64,000 nucleotides of DNA from Archegozetes longisetosus (taxonomy: Eukaryota; Arthropoda; Arachnida; Sarcoptiformes; Trhypochthoniidae), in assembly GCA_018873245.2 (NCBI GenBank), contig JAEMBT020000008.1:62001-126000 (forward strand), in the 5' to 3' direction. The translations under genes were made by a program, and so were the position numbers. The number at the start of each line of letters is the position of its first letter. Position 1 is the stretch's first letter. The notes under the pieces are model-generated. The model was not told the origin of the DNA, ran no database searches, and saw only the letters and a program-made list of their open reading frames with translations. Shown piece by piece: positions 1 to 11,552 of this stretch.

Positions 1-471
1 ACTACAGTTTTAATTATAACAAATAATTAATTTAAACTTCAATTTTGAAATTGCCAGCAAAAGCCACAAAATGATGAGAATAAATAAACAATTTGTAAAA
101 TGTATGAAATTATTATCACAAATGTTTTGTAGAATGTCTAATATTGACAAAGCATTGAAAGTATAGGTTTTGTTTCTTCAAATATTTTCACCACTCAATA
201 CCAATCATATTGTTGTGCCTGTGAGCAAAATTGAAATACTTTTTCTGCTAATCACAAACTCTATTCAATTGCTTCAATTCATTTAAACCATTAATGAAAA
301 TATTGACCAAAATCACTAATAAATATTTCAATGTTTTTGGTTTATTGCAACTCCAATGATTGATTTACGATGTCACTATAAGCCAATAGTTATAGAGGGC
401 ATTACATACTATTCAAATAAATAGTTGACAGGTTTTCGTCTGCAAAACACAACATTTGATTCATTTATTGT
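1..471. other. AT-rich sequence without a recognised gene
   Basis: No open frame of useful length, splice pair or repeat unit was recognised here. It is the flank of the inverted-repeat element that begins at 472. Confidence 0.5.
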
Positions 472-1693
472 AATCAGATATAAGATATATAAAATACACA
501 TAAGAGTTACTCAGCCGATAATTTCAACGCCGCTAAGGAATTAGTTTTGAAACTTTTTTGAGTCCTCCTGATTTGAAATGACTTTTTTGCTCACTTATAA
601 ATAAGAAATAAAATACAATTAATTTAACAATCTTTAAAATGAATTTAAACTAAATTAAATACGCAACAAATTATCGAAATTACATTTTATTGATTCGTTT
701 AAATTCACGAGTAAATAATCGCAATGAATGATAAGGAACGTGCGGTTAAATATTGTCAAAATAACAGAATAACAAATTCTGATTTAATTTTTCATTATTT
801 TTCAGTAAAGTCTAAATTGTGGTAATTTCTGAAATAAAAACAACATTATAAATAAACTTTTTAAAATAGAGTAATATCTTTAGTTTTCAATAATGGATTG
901 AGTTTTGTGAAAGCCAGGAAATCATAACTTTATTTTCTAATGAAAATTTCAAAAATTTTAGTTGAAGAGTAATTTGTTCAGAGCATTTTGTTGAATATAA
1001 ATATAGTAATCCTTCTAAAAAGTTTAGACTTGTTTGCTCAAAATATTTTCGATTTATTTTCTGTGCTAATTCAATTTCAATTAAGTATTCAAAACGGAAT
1101 TTTCAAAATCTCATTTAATATTCGAATAAAAAAATTGACAAGTCTTCTCATCGATTCGATTCATATATGTTTCGTTCACTCGACAAAAAAAATCATTTTC
1201 TGATATAAAATTATCTCATATTCAAGAGTTTATATATAAGATGAAATTGTATTTATCTTTCTACATCATAATCCATATTCTTCACTTTATGTTGTAATTT
1301 AGGTTATTCTGTCTTTAAAACAGTTAATTATTTCCGAATATTAAAAAAATAGTCAAAAATGTAAAATCATTCAAATTTTGAAAACATTCATAGCATTTCT
1401 TGATTTTAAAGTGTAAATTGAGAAAATTTCTTTTATTTGTGTTGTAAATATGTTAATGAAGTTCTTTTGATCAAATTTTCAATCTGTATATTAATTAGCA
1501 TGCAAAAAGAATATTAGTATATAAAATATAAAATGAATATACTATTCATGTTTGCCGCATTTAATTAACTTTGATTTGCTTGCTCTGAATCTATTGGTTG
1601 TCTCAACTATAACTCCAAAACTAATCCCTTAGTGGCGCTGAAATTATCGGCTGAGTAACTCTTATGTGTATTTTATATATCTTATATCTGATT
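472..1693. mobile_element. 1.2-kb element with 78-bp terminal inverted repeats
   Basis: The left arm (472-549) and right arm (1616-1693) are inverted copies with about three mismatches in 78 bases. Both contain GAGTTACTCAGCCGATAATT or its complement. The 4-base motif TGTA abuts the outer edge on both sides (469-472 and 1693-1696), which would fit a short target-site duplication; a bare TA duplication is also possible. The interior of about 1.07 kb is AT-rich and has only a 71-codon frame at 988-1203 that resembles no family I know. The simplest reading is a non-autonomous DNA transposon. The superfamily is undecided. The right end lies only 55-60 bp from the start codon of the next gene. Confidence 0.75.
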
Positions 1694-1750
1694 GTAATGC
1701 TTAGTACAGATGTGTGACAGTCAAATATCTTCTAGTCTACTTTTGTTAAT

Positions 1751-3163
1751 ATGTTATTTGATTGGAAAAAATTAACTCTATCGATCTTACTTTTGTTTGT
1801 TTTGTTTTCAATTATATATTTGAATGCAATCATTTTAGACTTTAGTAATGAAATGAAAAATGACTTGAGAAACATCTGCTCCGATCAAATCTATGCTAAC
1901 TACTCAAATTATAATAACTACAACTACAATCACAATTATCGATTGGAATATCAAATCCGAAACAATCATATAAATAGTGTTAATAATAATGATGATTCAT
2001 TGGATCATTCGTTAGTGAACATTTCTGATGATCTTTTCATATATTCTGCGTTTCAATCTGATAGTGACCAAATAGTGATGATTGGATTGGCTAAAACTCA
2101 TAATAATAACAATGATAATTTCAATTTGAAATATTTGTGCGCATTCGACGGTAACATCAAGATAAAGACGTTAGCAGTGATTGAATATTTGCCAGAAAGT
2201 CACGATTACGATTACTCTGCCATCAAAATATTGTGCAAAAGACCTAAACTATTTCTTAATCATTTATTTATAACTAAAGTCCAAATAGTGAAGTATTTTC
2301 AGAATCAATTTTTCACTCAGTCAGATTTTATTTCAATTAATTATAATAACAAAACAAATTTAAATAATACTAATGTAAATCATAATAGTCAGCAGATAAT
2401 AGTTTGTGTTCGACCTCTTTATGGAAATATATCATTAATTAACTTATTAGAATTTATGGCTTATTACCGCATTAATGGTATCGACAAAATTATATTTTAT
2501 TATACATATCTAGTTTCTAAACAACTTAAGAGTCTACTAGAGTCGCTTTCATTCGTCCAGTTGATGCCGTTCTCGATTCCAAACCACATAATTGATAAGA
2601 TTCACGCTTCGGGGCAACTGGTCTCAGTTCACGACTGTCTTTACAGGTTCAATAATCAAATACAAATTCATGTGGATTTTGACGAATATTTGATGCCATT
2701 CTATTATCATAATATTAAATCATTTTTGTTGGCCAAAACTTTTAGTTTGCATTCTGCTCTTATCGTTCCAATGGTTTTCTTTTGCAATGAATTCAATCGA
2801 TTATCTAATAATCTGATTAATAGCTCTTTAATTATTTCAAATTTTAACCGTCAAAAGACTGTTTGGCCGCACGAAATACGGTCCAAAGTGATAATAATCA
2901 GACCTAAACTAATCTCACAAATGGGTATTCATAACGTCTGGAAGTTATTGCCCCACCATAGGACAGATCAGATCCTCAACATTGATTCAAATGATGCGCT
3001 CATCTATCATTACAGGACCTGTTGTCATATCACTCAGCCCTATTTCTGGAGTTTTATTCAATTCAATACAATTGATGACTACGTAGTTAGAGACGAATCA
3101 ATGAAAAAATTCATTTCTCTCACCAATCAATTTATTAATAAATATGTCCAAATTCTAAACTGA
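1751..3163 (+). CDS. glycosyltransferase family 92 (DUF23) type II membrane protein
   Basis: This is an intronless 470-codon gene. Residues about 9-30 form one hydrophobic membrane anchor, followed by an Asn-rich stem (about 45-75) and a lumenal catalytic domain from about residue 215. The domain opens with VCVRPLYGN and LLEFMAYYRINGIDKIIFYY. It continues with ASGQLVSVHDCLYR and the acidic HVDFDEYLMPF motif near residues 306-315, which matches the conserved metal/donor-binding stretch of family GT92. It ends with HNVWK and an ALIYHYR block, also typical. Known GT92 enzymes (C. elegans GALT-1 type) add galactose to glycans in the Golgi; the exact acceptor here is unknown. Length and domain order suit the family and the frame is intact. 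The chosen ATG precedes the anchor. An AATAAA occurs at 3166-3171, just after the stop. Upstream sequence, including a TATATAT tract, belongs to the adjacent inverted-repeat element. Confidence 0.85.
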   Translation: MLFDWKKLTLSILLLFVLFSIIYLNAIILDFSNEMKNDLRNICSDQIYANYSNYNNYNYNHNYRLEYQIRNNHINSVNNNDDSLDHSLVNISDDLFIYSAFQSDSDQIVMIGLAKTHNNNNDNFNLKYLCAFDGNIKIKTLAVIEYLPESHDYDYSAIKILCKRPKLFLNHLFITKVQIVKYFQNQFFTQSDFISINYNNKTNLNNTNVNHNSQQIIVCVRPLYGNISLINLLEFMAYYRINGIDKIIFYYTYLVSKQLKSLLESLSFVQLMPFSIPNHIIDKIHASGQLVSVHDCLYRFNNQIQIHVDFDEYLMPFYYHNIKSFLLAKTFSLHSALIVPMVFFCNEFNRLSNNLINSSLIISNFNRQKTVWPHEIRSKVIIIRPKLISQMGIHNVWKLLPHHRTDQILNIDSNDALIYHYRTCCHITQPYFWSFIQFNTIDDYVVRDESMKKFISLTNQFINKYVQILN

Positions 3164-4643
3164 CAAATAAATTGATAAACCGATAATTATTTTGATAAAT
3201 TTCTTCTAAATATTCAATTAGTTCTCCAATGCTATTTCAACGGAACTGCTTTTAACAAAAAATAATCTGTTTTTTCAATTGATCATTTTGCTGATTCTCT
3301 TGCTAACAGACAAGTTTTAAGTTGTTTTAAGTTGTTTTAAGTTGTTCCAATTATTCAAGTCTTTCAAACGAGACGAGCACAGACCAGGTCCGGCTGACAA
3401 ACACTTCTAAACAATTTTTGAATGAGTTCTAATAACCATTATTAGTTTATCATATTGATTGTGGTGCATACCTGTTTCCTAACTACTAACATTAATCAAT
3501 ATTTTTTCGCCGTCTGTTGTCGGCAATACACTGTCCACGAGGCTTAAATCTATGGCAATAGCGTTGCCACGTGCCTCTCGATCTCTCTAATGAGACGATT
3601 AGGGAAAAGTCCTCTTTTTACAGATAAACTACAAAAATGCTTTTTCTCAATTTTTAATTCCGAAAACTGAATTTCTAACTAAATCTAAAGCATATTCAAA
3701 CTTTTTATGAAGAAATCTAAAAATTATAATATTAGCATTATTTTTATAATCATTATTAGGCTTAAAGCACAATTTTGTACAGTGTTTGCAAATAATAGAC
3801 CTCACATAAGCACTTCCTTACAAACATTATGAGTATCAATTATTAGAGTAATAAATGGAAAAACATTTATGTGCATGTAAAAATAATACATTTAAACGGC
3901 TATTGCATTGATTTTAATTGAACAAATTTTTAATCTCATAAATATGCTTAAATTGACAAATCCAAAATTTGTTATTACAGTATTTACTCGAAGGGTCTGT
4001 AAAATTTGCTAAATAATAACGGTTAAATACTATTGAAACGCCTATAAATACCTCAAAATTAAAATCCTTATTCAGATTCAAGTTTACTATAAAGTACAAC
4101 GATTGTTTAACAGAAGACTAGATCATAGCAAATCATTGTAAAAATTATTAATTCGTCTCAAAGTAATTGAGGATTCACTTTTGTTTGAGGTTTTTGTTTT
4201 AGTCACATACAGACTGCATTTTAAAACTGAGCACAATCGAACGTCAAAATATTTGACTCATACTTTCTAAAGAAAAATTTTATTAGAAAAGTTCATTATT
4301 AGAAAGACCTAATTCGAACTTTTATTAAACATAAATCTAAGATAAGAATGAATAAAAACGAAAATGGTGTTCACAACAGTCGAACGTACTTACTGTGTGA
4401 TCACTATCACCACTATAGCTGAAGAAGTGGCTTTAAAAGCTTAACCAAATCTGACTGAAACTTCACAGAAATGCAAGCAAAACCAATATAAACATGATTT
4501 CATTATCACTATCTTTGGACATGGATCAGTTGATGGTGATAATGAAATCGTATTTACACTAATTGTCCTCAAAACTGAATGATTTGAAAATAAATAATGA
4601 AAATAAAACTAAAAAAATAACCCCAAAAGTTTGGTCAATGTTT
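3164..4643. other. intergenic, AT-rich, with small simple structures
   Basis: No gene was recognised. A 10-bp direct repeat (about 3.4 copies of GTTGTTTTAA) lies at 3313-3346. A perfect 14-bp stem with a 26-nt loop lies at 4496-4509 and 4536-4549. Confidence 0.5.
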
Positions 4644-5952
4644 GAAGAATTGTGGTAGACCCTGAATTTACTTATTTTCAAATTGACTTAAAAATACATG
4701 TATTTACAAAAGCTGTTCCATGGTTCATTATTAAAGCAAGTACAGTATTTTTCTTTAGTATTTACTTCGATAGTATTTACTCTTACTATAGTTTAGTGGT
4801 ACTCCCAGTCTATGCAGAAGTGCCACTAAAATAATGTCAAAAAGTGTCTTTAGTATTTATCTCGGTATAATTTACACTCGTTACTATTTCAATTCTTTTG
4901 CAAAAGAAATACACTTTTCGGGCGATCTTTGCCATGCATAAAATGATAGAAAATTTTTATGAATTAGGCGCGGAAACAGACGCATTTCTGTCCGAGTTTG
5001 ACCAGCAGACCTCCTGTAACTATGGGTCAAACAAAGTTTTGATAGGAAAGTTTAATTCAAACTTCTGATTTCATTTGACTTTCATATGTCAAGTGAATGG
5101 ACTCTGGATTTATCTACAGTATAAAAGCATTCAAAGTTTAGCTTTCTTAGTGGACGAGTGATTATTGTACTGACCATTGATGGAATAGAGTCGGGTCGCG
5201 TACACTATTGACAGTTTTTTTCTTTTAATATCAAAATTGAATTTATAAATTATTTCATTTGAAAATTTGCAGCTTAACTGTCTTTTGAGCATATTTGTAA
5301 CTAAATTTGCTCATAAGACAGTAAGGCAAATTTTCAAATGAAAAAATGATGGGAAAATATTTTGATATTAAAAGAAAAAACTGTCAATAGTGTACGCGAC
5401 CCGACTCTATTCCATCAATGGTTAGTACAATAATCACTCGTCCACTAAGAAAGCTAAACTTTGAATGCTTTTATGCTGTAGATAAATCCAGAGCCCATTC
5501 ACTTGACATATGAAAGTCAAATGAAATCAGAAGTTTGAATTAAACTTTCCTATCAAAACTTTGTTTGACCCATAGTTACAGGAGGTCTGCTGGTCAAACT
5601 CGGACAGAAATGCGTCTGTTTCCGCGCCTAATTCATAAAAATTTTCTATCATTTTATGCATGGCAAAGATCGCCCGAAAAGTGTATTTCTTTTGCAAAAG
5701 CATTGAAATAGTAACGAGTGTAAATTATACCGAGATAAATACTAAAGACACTTTTTGACATTATTTTAGTGGCACTTCTGCATAGACTGGGAGTATCACT
5801 AAACTATAGTAAGAGTAAATACTATCGAAGTAAATACTAAAGAAGAAATACTGTACTTGCTTTAATAATGAACCATGGAACAGCTTTTGTAAATACATGT
5901 ATTTTTAAGTCAATTTGAAAATAAGTAAATTCAGGGTCTACCACAATTCTTC
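4644..5952. repeat. 1.3-kb near-perfect palindrome (foldback element)
   Basis: The left arm starts at GAAGAATTGTGG (4644) and the right arm ends at CCACAATTCTTC (5952). The arms mirror each other over about 640-650 bp, with scattered single-base differences and a few short mismatched stretches by eye, and meet at a loop of roughly 16 nt near 5292-5307. Recognisable paired landmarks are AGACCCTGAATTTACTTA near each end, TCCGAGTTTGACCAGCAGA in the middle and CTGTCAATAGTGTACGCGA near the centre. No long open frame exists. The high arm identity implies recent origin or gene conversion. It is either a foldback-type transposon or an inverted duplication, and a transcript across it would form one very long hairpin. 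Confidence 0.9.
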
Positions 5953-6720
5953 CATGCACAACTCTTCCACACTTTTCAATTGATCACAGAATATAAGTGA
6001 TGACCATTTCAAGTCGAATTGACCAACGAATAGTAACTATTGGCCATTTCTATATCAGATGACCTACGGGAGACAAACGATGACCATTTTTAATTCAGAC
6101 GACTTACGGGAAGCAACTGATGGCCATTTCGATATCAGATGGCCTACGGAAGAACAACCGATAAACATTTTTCATTCAGACGATCTACGAGGAGTAAGCG
6201 ATGACAATTTCTATATCAGATAAACCGAGAGGAACGATGATCATTTCCATCTCAGATAACATACGGGGAGTGATTGATGGCCATTTCTAAATCAGATGAG
6301 CTATGGATAGCAATCGATGACCATTGTCAACTTAGACGGCCTGTGGGAACTAACTGATGGCCATTTCTATATCAGATAAACTGCGAAAGGAAACCGATGA
6401 CCATTTTCAATTCAGATAACCTATGAGGAGTAACAGATAACCATATTTTATATTAGGTCATCAGTTGCCTTTAGTAGTTCATCTAATATAGAAACGGCCA
6501 TTAGTTACTTCCCATAGGTCACCTCAATTGAGAATGGTCATCAGTTACTTCCCGTAGGTGGTCTGAATTAAAAATGGTCATCGTTCGTCTCCCGTAGGTT
6601 ATCTGATATAGAAATGGCCAATAGTTACTATTCGTTGGTCAATTCGACTTGAAATGGTCATCACTTATATTCTGTGATCAATTGAAAAGTGTGGAAGAAT
6701 TGTGCGTGGAAGTATTGTAC
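5953..6720. repeat. alternating ~41-bp tandem array that inverts, with inverted ends
   Basis: From about 6000 to 6450 roughly eleven or twelve degenerate units of about 41 bp alternate between two subtypes: one carrying GGCCATTTCTATATCAGAT, the other GACCATTTTTAATTCAGAC, each followed by a variant of GACCTACGGGAG. Near 6450-6460 the units change strand, and about five reverse-complement units run to about 6660. The outer parts (from 5956 and up to about 6706) are inverted copies containing CACACTTTTCAATTGATCA. GAAGAATTGTG-type motifs recur at about 6700-6740, as at the ends of the neighbouring palindrome, so the two structures may be one composite foldback element. Confidence 0.85.
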
Positions 6721-9428
6721 TGTGGGAGAATTGTGCATGGAAGAATTGCCACTCCCGTAAATTCATTTTGGTTTTGTCTCTATTTATTATATCAATTACG
6801 CATACTCATAATGTTTGCAAAGTGCTATCCAGGGCTTATGTCATATTCATTATTTGCAATACTGTACTAAAATCAATTATAATTAGTGCCAATGTTCATT
6901 TCGTTAAACGAGTTATGAGCAAATAAAAAAATATTTTAGACATCATTTTTGCAGTCAATTTCGTTATTTCTCACGTGTTTTCATTAGTTTTGATTAATTT
7001 TTATTAATGTTTATCACTTTTATTACTCTAAATGATATTCAGACGACTTGACAATTGACTCAATTATAACAGTATGAATATTTATTTAGTCTTGAATTAT
7101 AATATATGAAATTGAAAACAATTTCATGTTATATTAAGTAAATAACATTAAGTGGATGTGCCCCTCCCAATCGCCTCGATAAACTCATTCTGTAAAAGGG
7201 GAGAATGAATGAGTCTCCCGAAAGGAAGGGAAATGTGCGAAAATGAATCAAATGAGTTGAGCAAATAACATTGATTTTATAGCGACAGGAAAACAAATTT
7301 TTTCTCATATATTTATTAAAAGATAAACAAAAAATTCGTTAAACCAATTATAAAGCCAAATAAACTTTGGCATCAATTATATGATGTGCAGAGAGTTTAT
7401 GACTTTGTTAAAAATAACAAACCTTTATTAAAAGCTGTCAAGTCAGATAGAAAAATATAAGTTCAGACATAATAATTAGAACAATTATCACTGTTGCACT
7501 CCAAGCTATTTTCAATTCGATTAAAATTAATTACTCAGAATTATTGAAATTTTCATTTAAAGGTCCCAAAGGTCTCCCTTTGATCACGTTTGTCCTCTTT
7601 TGAAGGCTATATGACAAAAGCTGTTTTATAGATCCGAATGATGCTTGTGATATTCAGACCCGTTATTTAACGACCGACTGGATCGGTCAACAATATGTCG
7701 TGTTGACTATCACAAAATCAGTTGTTTATTAGTTGAAATGATTAACTTATTTTTTGTCACTATTAACTTATTATTGTTTTAATCATTTTCGTAAAGTTAT
7801 TTATTGAAAGACTGCATTTTTTTCTACATATTCTAAGAATAGTCAGGCTCTTGTGAAACCTGTAGGATATCCGACTTGACCGCAGTCTCGGTTGGTGTCA
7901 GTTTCGCAGAAGTCAGTTTAGCCGGGACAAGTTAAAATCAATTTTGTAACTGATTTTCTCATCTCTAATCTTAGTTTGTTCGTTGATCCATACTTATCAA
8001 AGTAAAATAAAAAAATTTGATATTAATCGACAGATTTAGATAAAAGCTTAAGTACCAGTAGTCAATGGAAAATAACAAGACTAAAAAAATTCGATTAAGT
8101 ATTAGATTTAATATTAGATTTTTCTTGATTTATTTCCATTAATATTTGAGCTCAATTTTGAAATTTAAAAAAATATGGCTTTTAACTTATTAGTACAGTT
8201 ATGAAAAATATTTAATAATTGAACAAGATTTTTAGTTTTTATATTTACTAATTTGGCTTAACTTCTATTTACAGTATATTGTTTCAAAAACTCAGAATTT
8301 ATTAAATCGATAATGAAATATTTTTCACGTAGAACATGAGGTGTGTACTGGAAACTTATACTTCTAGAACTCGAACTCTTCATAATAAATTTGAAAGATA
8401 GAGGAAGTTTTCTAAAATCTAAGCTGAAAATATGAAAACAGTGAAATTAAAGTTTTCGGCTAAACTGATTGGTCAAAATGCCATTCTGCAAAACTGGCTT
8501 CTGCGAAACTAACTCCTACGGCAGTCTCGACACAAACGATGCCAATCCTACCACTTTTACTCTATTGTCTATTGTTCGAACGAAAGATCTGCTTCAATCT
8601 CCCTCTAATTGGACTACAATTATTTAGCCAGAGTTAAGTACAACATAAAGGTCAATTGCTTACGAAAATGACTCCTTTGAATTCTGAGTGTGTTCGCGCA
8701 AACCATTTCTTGAGCAATCCTTCGTTTTGACCAAATATTAGTACAATCATTTCGGACAATTATTTCCAACTCAAGTTTTTAAAATCATTTTGATATCTGG
8801 GATTTGGTTTAGAAGAAGCTAAGGATCCCGATCTGCTACCTTTGTCTCTCCATTCGAGTCAGTATCATACGACGGCAGACACATAATATTAGTCACACAT
8901 TTATTTCGATTGTTTATCAAAAAACTCATTTGTTCGGACAGCCTTATTAATTGCTTTGGTATGAAATTTTGATCAACTACATGTATTACTTTGGGTCAAT
9001 CGTTTCCAAGCACAGTACTGTGTAGAACTTGAGATTTTCAAATTCGATCACTAATGACTGGGGTTTTGCATATGTGCATTTAAAATGCATATAATGCATA
9101 TTTTGCTGTTTTCGATCAAAAAACATATGCGCGCATTTTTTGAATATTTAAGAGATTAAAAGCTTATATTACATTCTTGTTTGATTGGACTTTGAAAATC
9201 AGATGCCTTTCACTACTGTCATGAGATTTCTAAACTGATAAATTTTCTTGTGTTAAACTGTCTGACTATCCATTTTACTGTGCACAAAACGTCTCATTTC
9301 TTCAAGTTTTTAATTTTCATTTGTTTCTCTGAAAAATGGGAAAACACAAAAAGAGAAATCCTCTCAACTTAAAAGATATATGAAAGAGTTTAGGAGTGAT
9401 ATGTTATGAACTAATGGTCAAACAGCGT
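6721..9428. other. intergenic with a weak inverted repeat
   Basis: No gene was recognised. Segments near 7880-7930 and 8450-8530 share inverted similarity, including TTTCGCAGAAG against CTTCTGCGAAA. This suggests a decayed element of roughly 650 bp. Confidence 0.4.
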
Positions 9429-9615
9429 ATTGTAACTAATGATGAGCATAGGCTTGAAAACGTCGAGCCTGAACCTAGAGCCTAAATTGAAATATTGATA
9501 TAATTGTCATAAAAAATCTGTAATAGCACCTACTATTAATGATTAAAAGCTAAAATAACAATGTGATGCAAAAAGAGTTAAAACCAAAAATGAATATTTA
9601 AAATACATTTTAATC

Positions 9616-10184
9616 TAGTGATGCTCAACGCTCGAGCGTTTGGCGCTTGATAGCGAACGCGAGTGTCGAGCGTTCTGATCTTGCCGAGCGTTGGTGGACA
9701 CTCGAGCGTCTGACCCCTAGCGCGAGCGTTGAGTGTCAAATCTTAGTACGTATTTTCCCATATTAGAAATACAATATAGATTTTTAATTATAGCTCAAAT
9801 AAGATCAAAACACAATCACTAAATAGTTTTTGAGGCAATTTGTTTCTTATTTTTGAGTAATTTTTAGATACTAAAATGTGTTCACATATCTTCAATATAA
9901 GTATTTCATTTATATGACATCAACTTTATAAACTAAAGTATTCGAATGGTTTTCGATCAGTGAGTATCGTATTTATGAAATGTATATACAGATAAAATAA
10001 ATTTTGTGTTGAAAAGGCCTTTCAATTCATGAACTTTGCTGACTTGACGCTCGGTAAACGCTCGGCGCTCGAGTACCTTGAAAGAGCGAGCGTTGAGCGT
10101 TTCGTTTTCCCAAGCTTTGGTGCGAGCGCCGAGCGCCAACTTCCGAATGAGCGCGAGTGCAAGTGTCGAGCGTGTGTATCACTG
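9616..10184. mobile_element. hAT-type MITE nested in the hAT relic
   Basis: The 569-bp insertion is bounded by a perfect 8-bp direct repeat TTTTAATC (9608-9615 and 10185-10192). The ends are TAGTGATGC and GTATCACTG, inverted and hAT-like (CAGTGATG type). GC-rich subterminal blocks at 9630-9740 and 10045-10180 carry many copies of CGAGCGTT and CGAGCG on opposite strands. The AT-rich interior contains no protein-coding frame. Confidence 0.85.
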
Positions 10185-10186
10185 TT

Positions 10187-10597
10187 TTAATCTAAGTAAT
10201 TATTGAAAGAGTTTAAACAGGCGACACTTCGAATTGTGTTACCTGCCAATCGATTACTCCTCATAGTTATTACTATTCCTGCTTTTGAAAATATCTGTTC
10301 ACTAGGAATACTCGTAGCAGTTATGCATAGAATATCAAAAGCAAATTTCGAAAGACAAGGATATGAAGATTGGTGTCTTTTCCACCAGTCAATCGGTTCT
10401 ATTTTAGGCCCTTCTTCTGGATTTCGAAAATATTTATTAATTTCTTCATTAGTGCTAATTTTAGGTTTCTTATATATAGTATCAAATAATGATGACATAG
10501 TGGCTTGAGCTCTATCATTAGATTTAGTTTTAGAGTATTTACTGATATGTTCATCAAATATTTCCCTGAACAACTTTTCAATACTTTTCAGGCTCGA
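10187..10597 (-). pseudogene. hAT transposase C-terminal (dimerisation) domain fragment
   Basis: About 135 codons read on the minus strand show the hAT C-terminal hallmarks: DWWKRHQSSYPCLSKFAFDI, then SIPSEQIFSKAGIV and a terminal SVACLNSFNNYLD. Known hAT transposases are several hundred residues with an N-terminal BED finger and an RNase H-like core; both are absent. Upstream on this strand the open frame runs into Arg/Leu-rich sequence that is only the translated AGGCTC repeat, so a full-length start is not credible. The stop codon lies inside the target duplication of the nested MITE. This is a relic and not a host gene. Confidence 0.8.
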
Positions 10598-10674
10598 TAG
10601 CCTGAGCCTGAGCCTGAGCCTGTAGGCTGAGCTGGCCAAGCTGAGCCTGCTCAGCCTGAGCCTATGATTGTAAC

Positions 10675-11552
10675 GCTTGTAATGGCTCAGCTCTATCAAT
10701 AACTGCATATTGAATGCTCGAGATGGCCAAGCATTATTCCTAGATCGCACATATTGAATTAAGTTTCACAGTTTTAGCATAACTCAGGCATCCTTTGTAT
10801 CCAATTATTTGAATTATTTACATTAATTATAAATAAGAATCTATTATTAAAATGAGATAACTTTTAATCAAAAGTTTCGGTCTTTTGCTTTATTCACTAA
10901 TTGAAATTTAAAAAATTGAAAATATAATGACCGAGAATTATTCACACGAGTACACAATGAACTGCCATTAAAATAGTTGTCAAGTATGTCAAGTATTTGT
11001 AAGGAAGCAATCCGTGAAAACTCGTTATTAATAGTAAATCTTACACCAACTATAAGTGTTGAGGAATACTTAGATAAGGAATGCTTCTCGAATTCGTTGT
11101 TTTGTTCTACTCAGATCCTATTTAAATCGCGATCAGACAATTGAACCATTGACTCAATCATATATCTTTATTAGATGCTGTTAAACATTCATCATTCAGT
11201 GTTACTAAAGGTATTAATTTTTCATTTAAATTGTTTATTTCTAAACATATGTTCATGAATTCTGTCTATTTAATAGAAGAATAATCAAAAATGCATAATA
11301 TTTCAGAAACGTAGTTATGAATTGAACTTTAAATATAGCCAACTATTTAAACATAACATCTGGCTATTTATCGCATCAACTGATCAACATTTTATTCATG
11401 TTAACTTATATGATATTAATTGAAAAAATATACTTTAAGTTAGTATTGTTCAAATTTTTAATTTAATTTTATAACTCAAATACAACAGATCAGCAAATTC
11501 TAATTATAACGCAAGGATTTCATGTTTTCATAGTTGGTTCTTCAGTTTTGTC
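10675..11552. other. intergenic, no feature recognised
   Basis: AT-rich sequence. I see no exon with coherent splice sites and no repeat structure. Confidence 0.4.

Larger units (their letters stand above)
9437..10666 (-). mobile_element. internally deleted hAT transposon with 8-bp target duplication
   Basis: ATTGTAAC stands immediately outside both ends (9429-9436 and 10667-10674), a perfect 8-bp duplication as hAT transposases make. The left end reads TAATGATGAGCATAGGCT. The right end read inward starts CATAGGCTCAGG, about ten bases shorter. Both subterminal regions carry repeated AGGCTC/GAGCCT motifs (9465-9482 and 10588-10663), typical binding-site arrays of hAT elements. Inside, only the C-terminal part of a transposase remains, on the minus strand. 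A second element is inserted at 9616-10184. Confidence 0.75.

Noticed and set aside
988-1203. 71-codon frame inside the first inverted-repeat element
   Set aside because: Low-complexity, no family features, and expected by chance in AT-rich sequence.
6649-6926. two overlapping frames of 73-74 codons
   Set aside because: They begin inside the repeat array and overlap each other in different frames, with no protein features.
10598-10750. N-terminal 51 codons of the minus-strand hAT frame
   Set aside because: They are translated AGGCTC subterminal repeat and sequence outside the element boundary.
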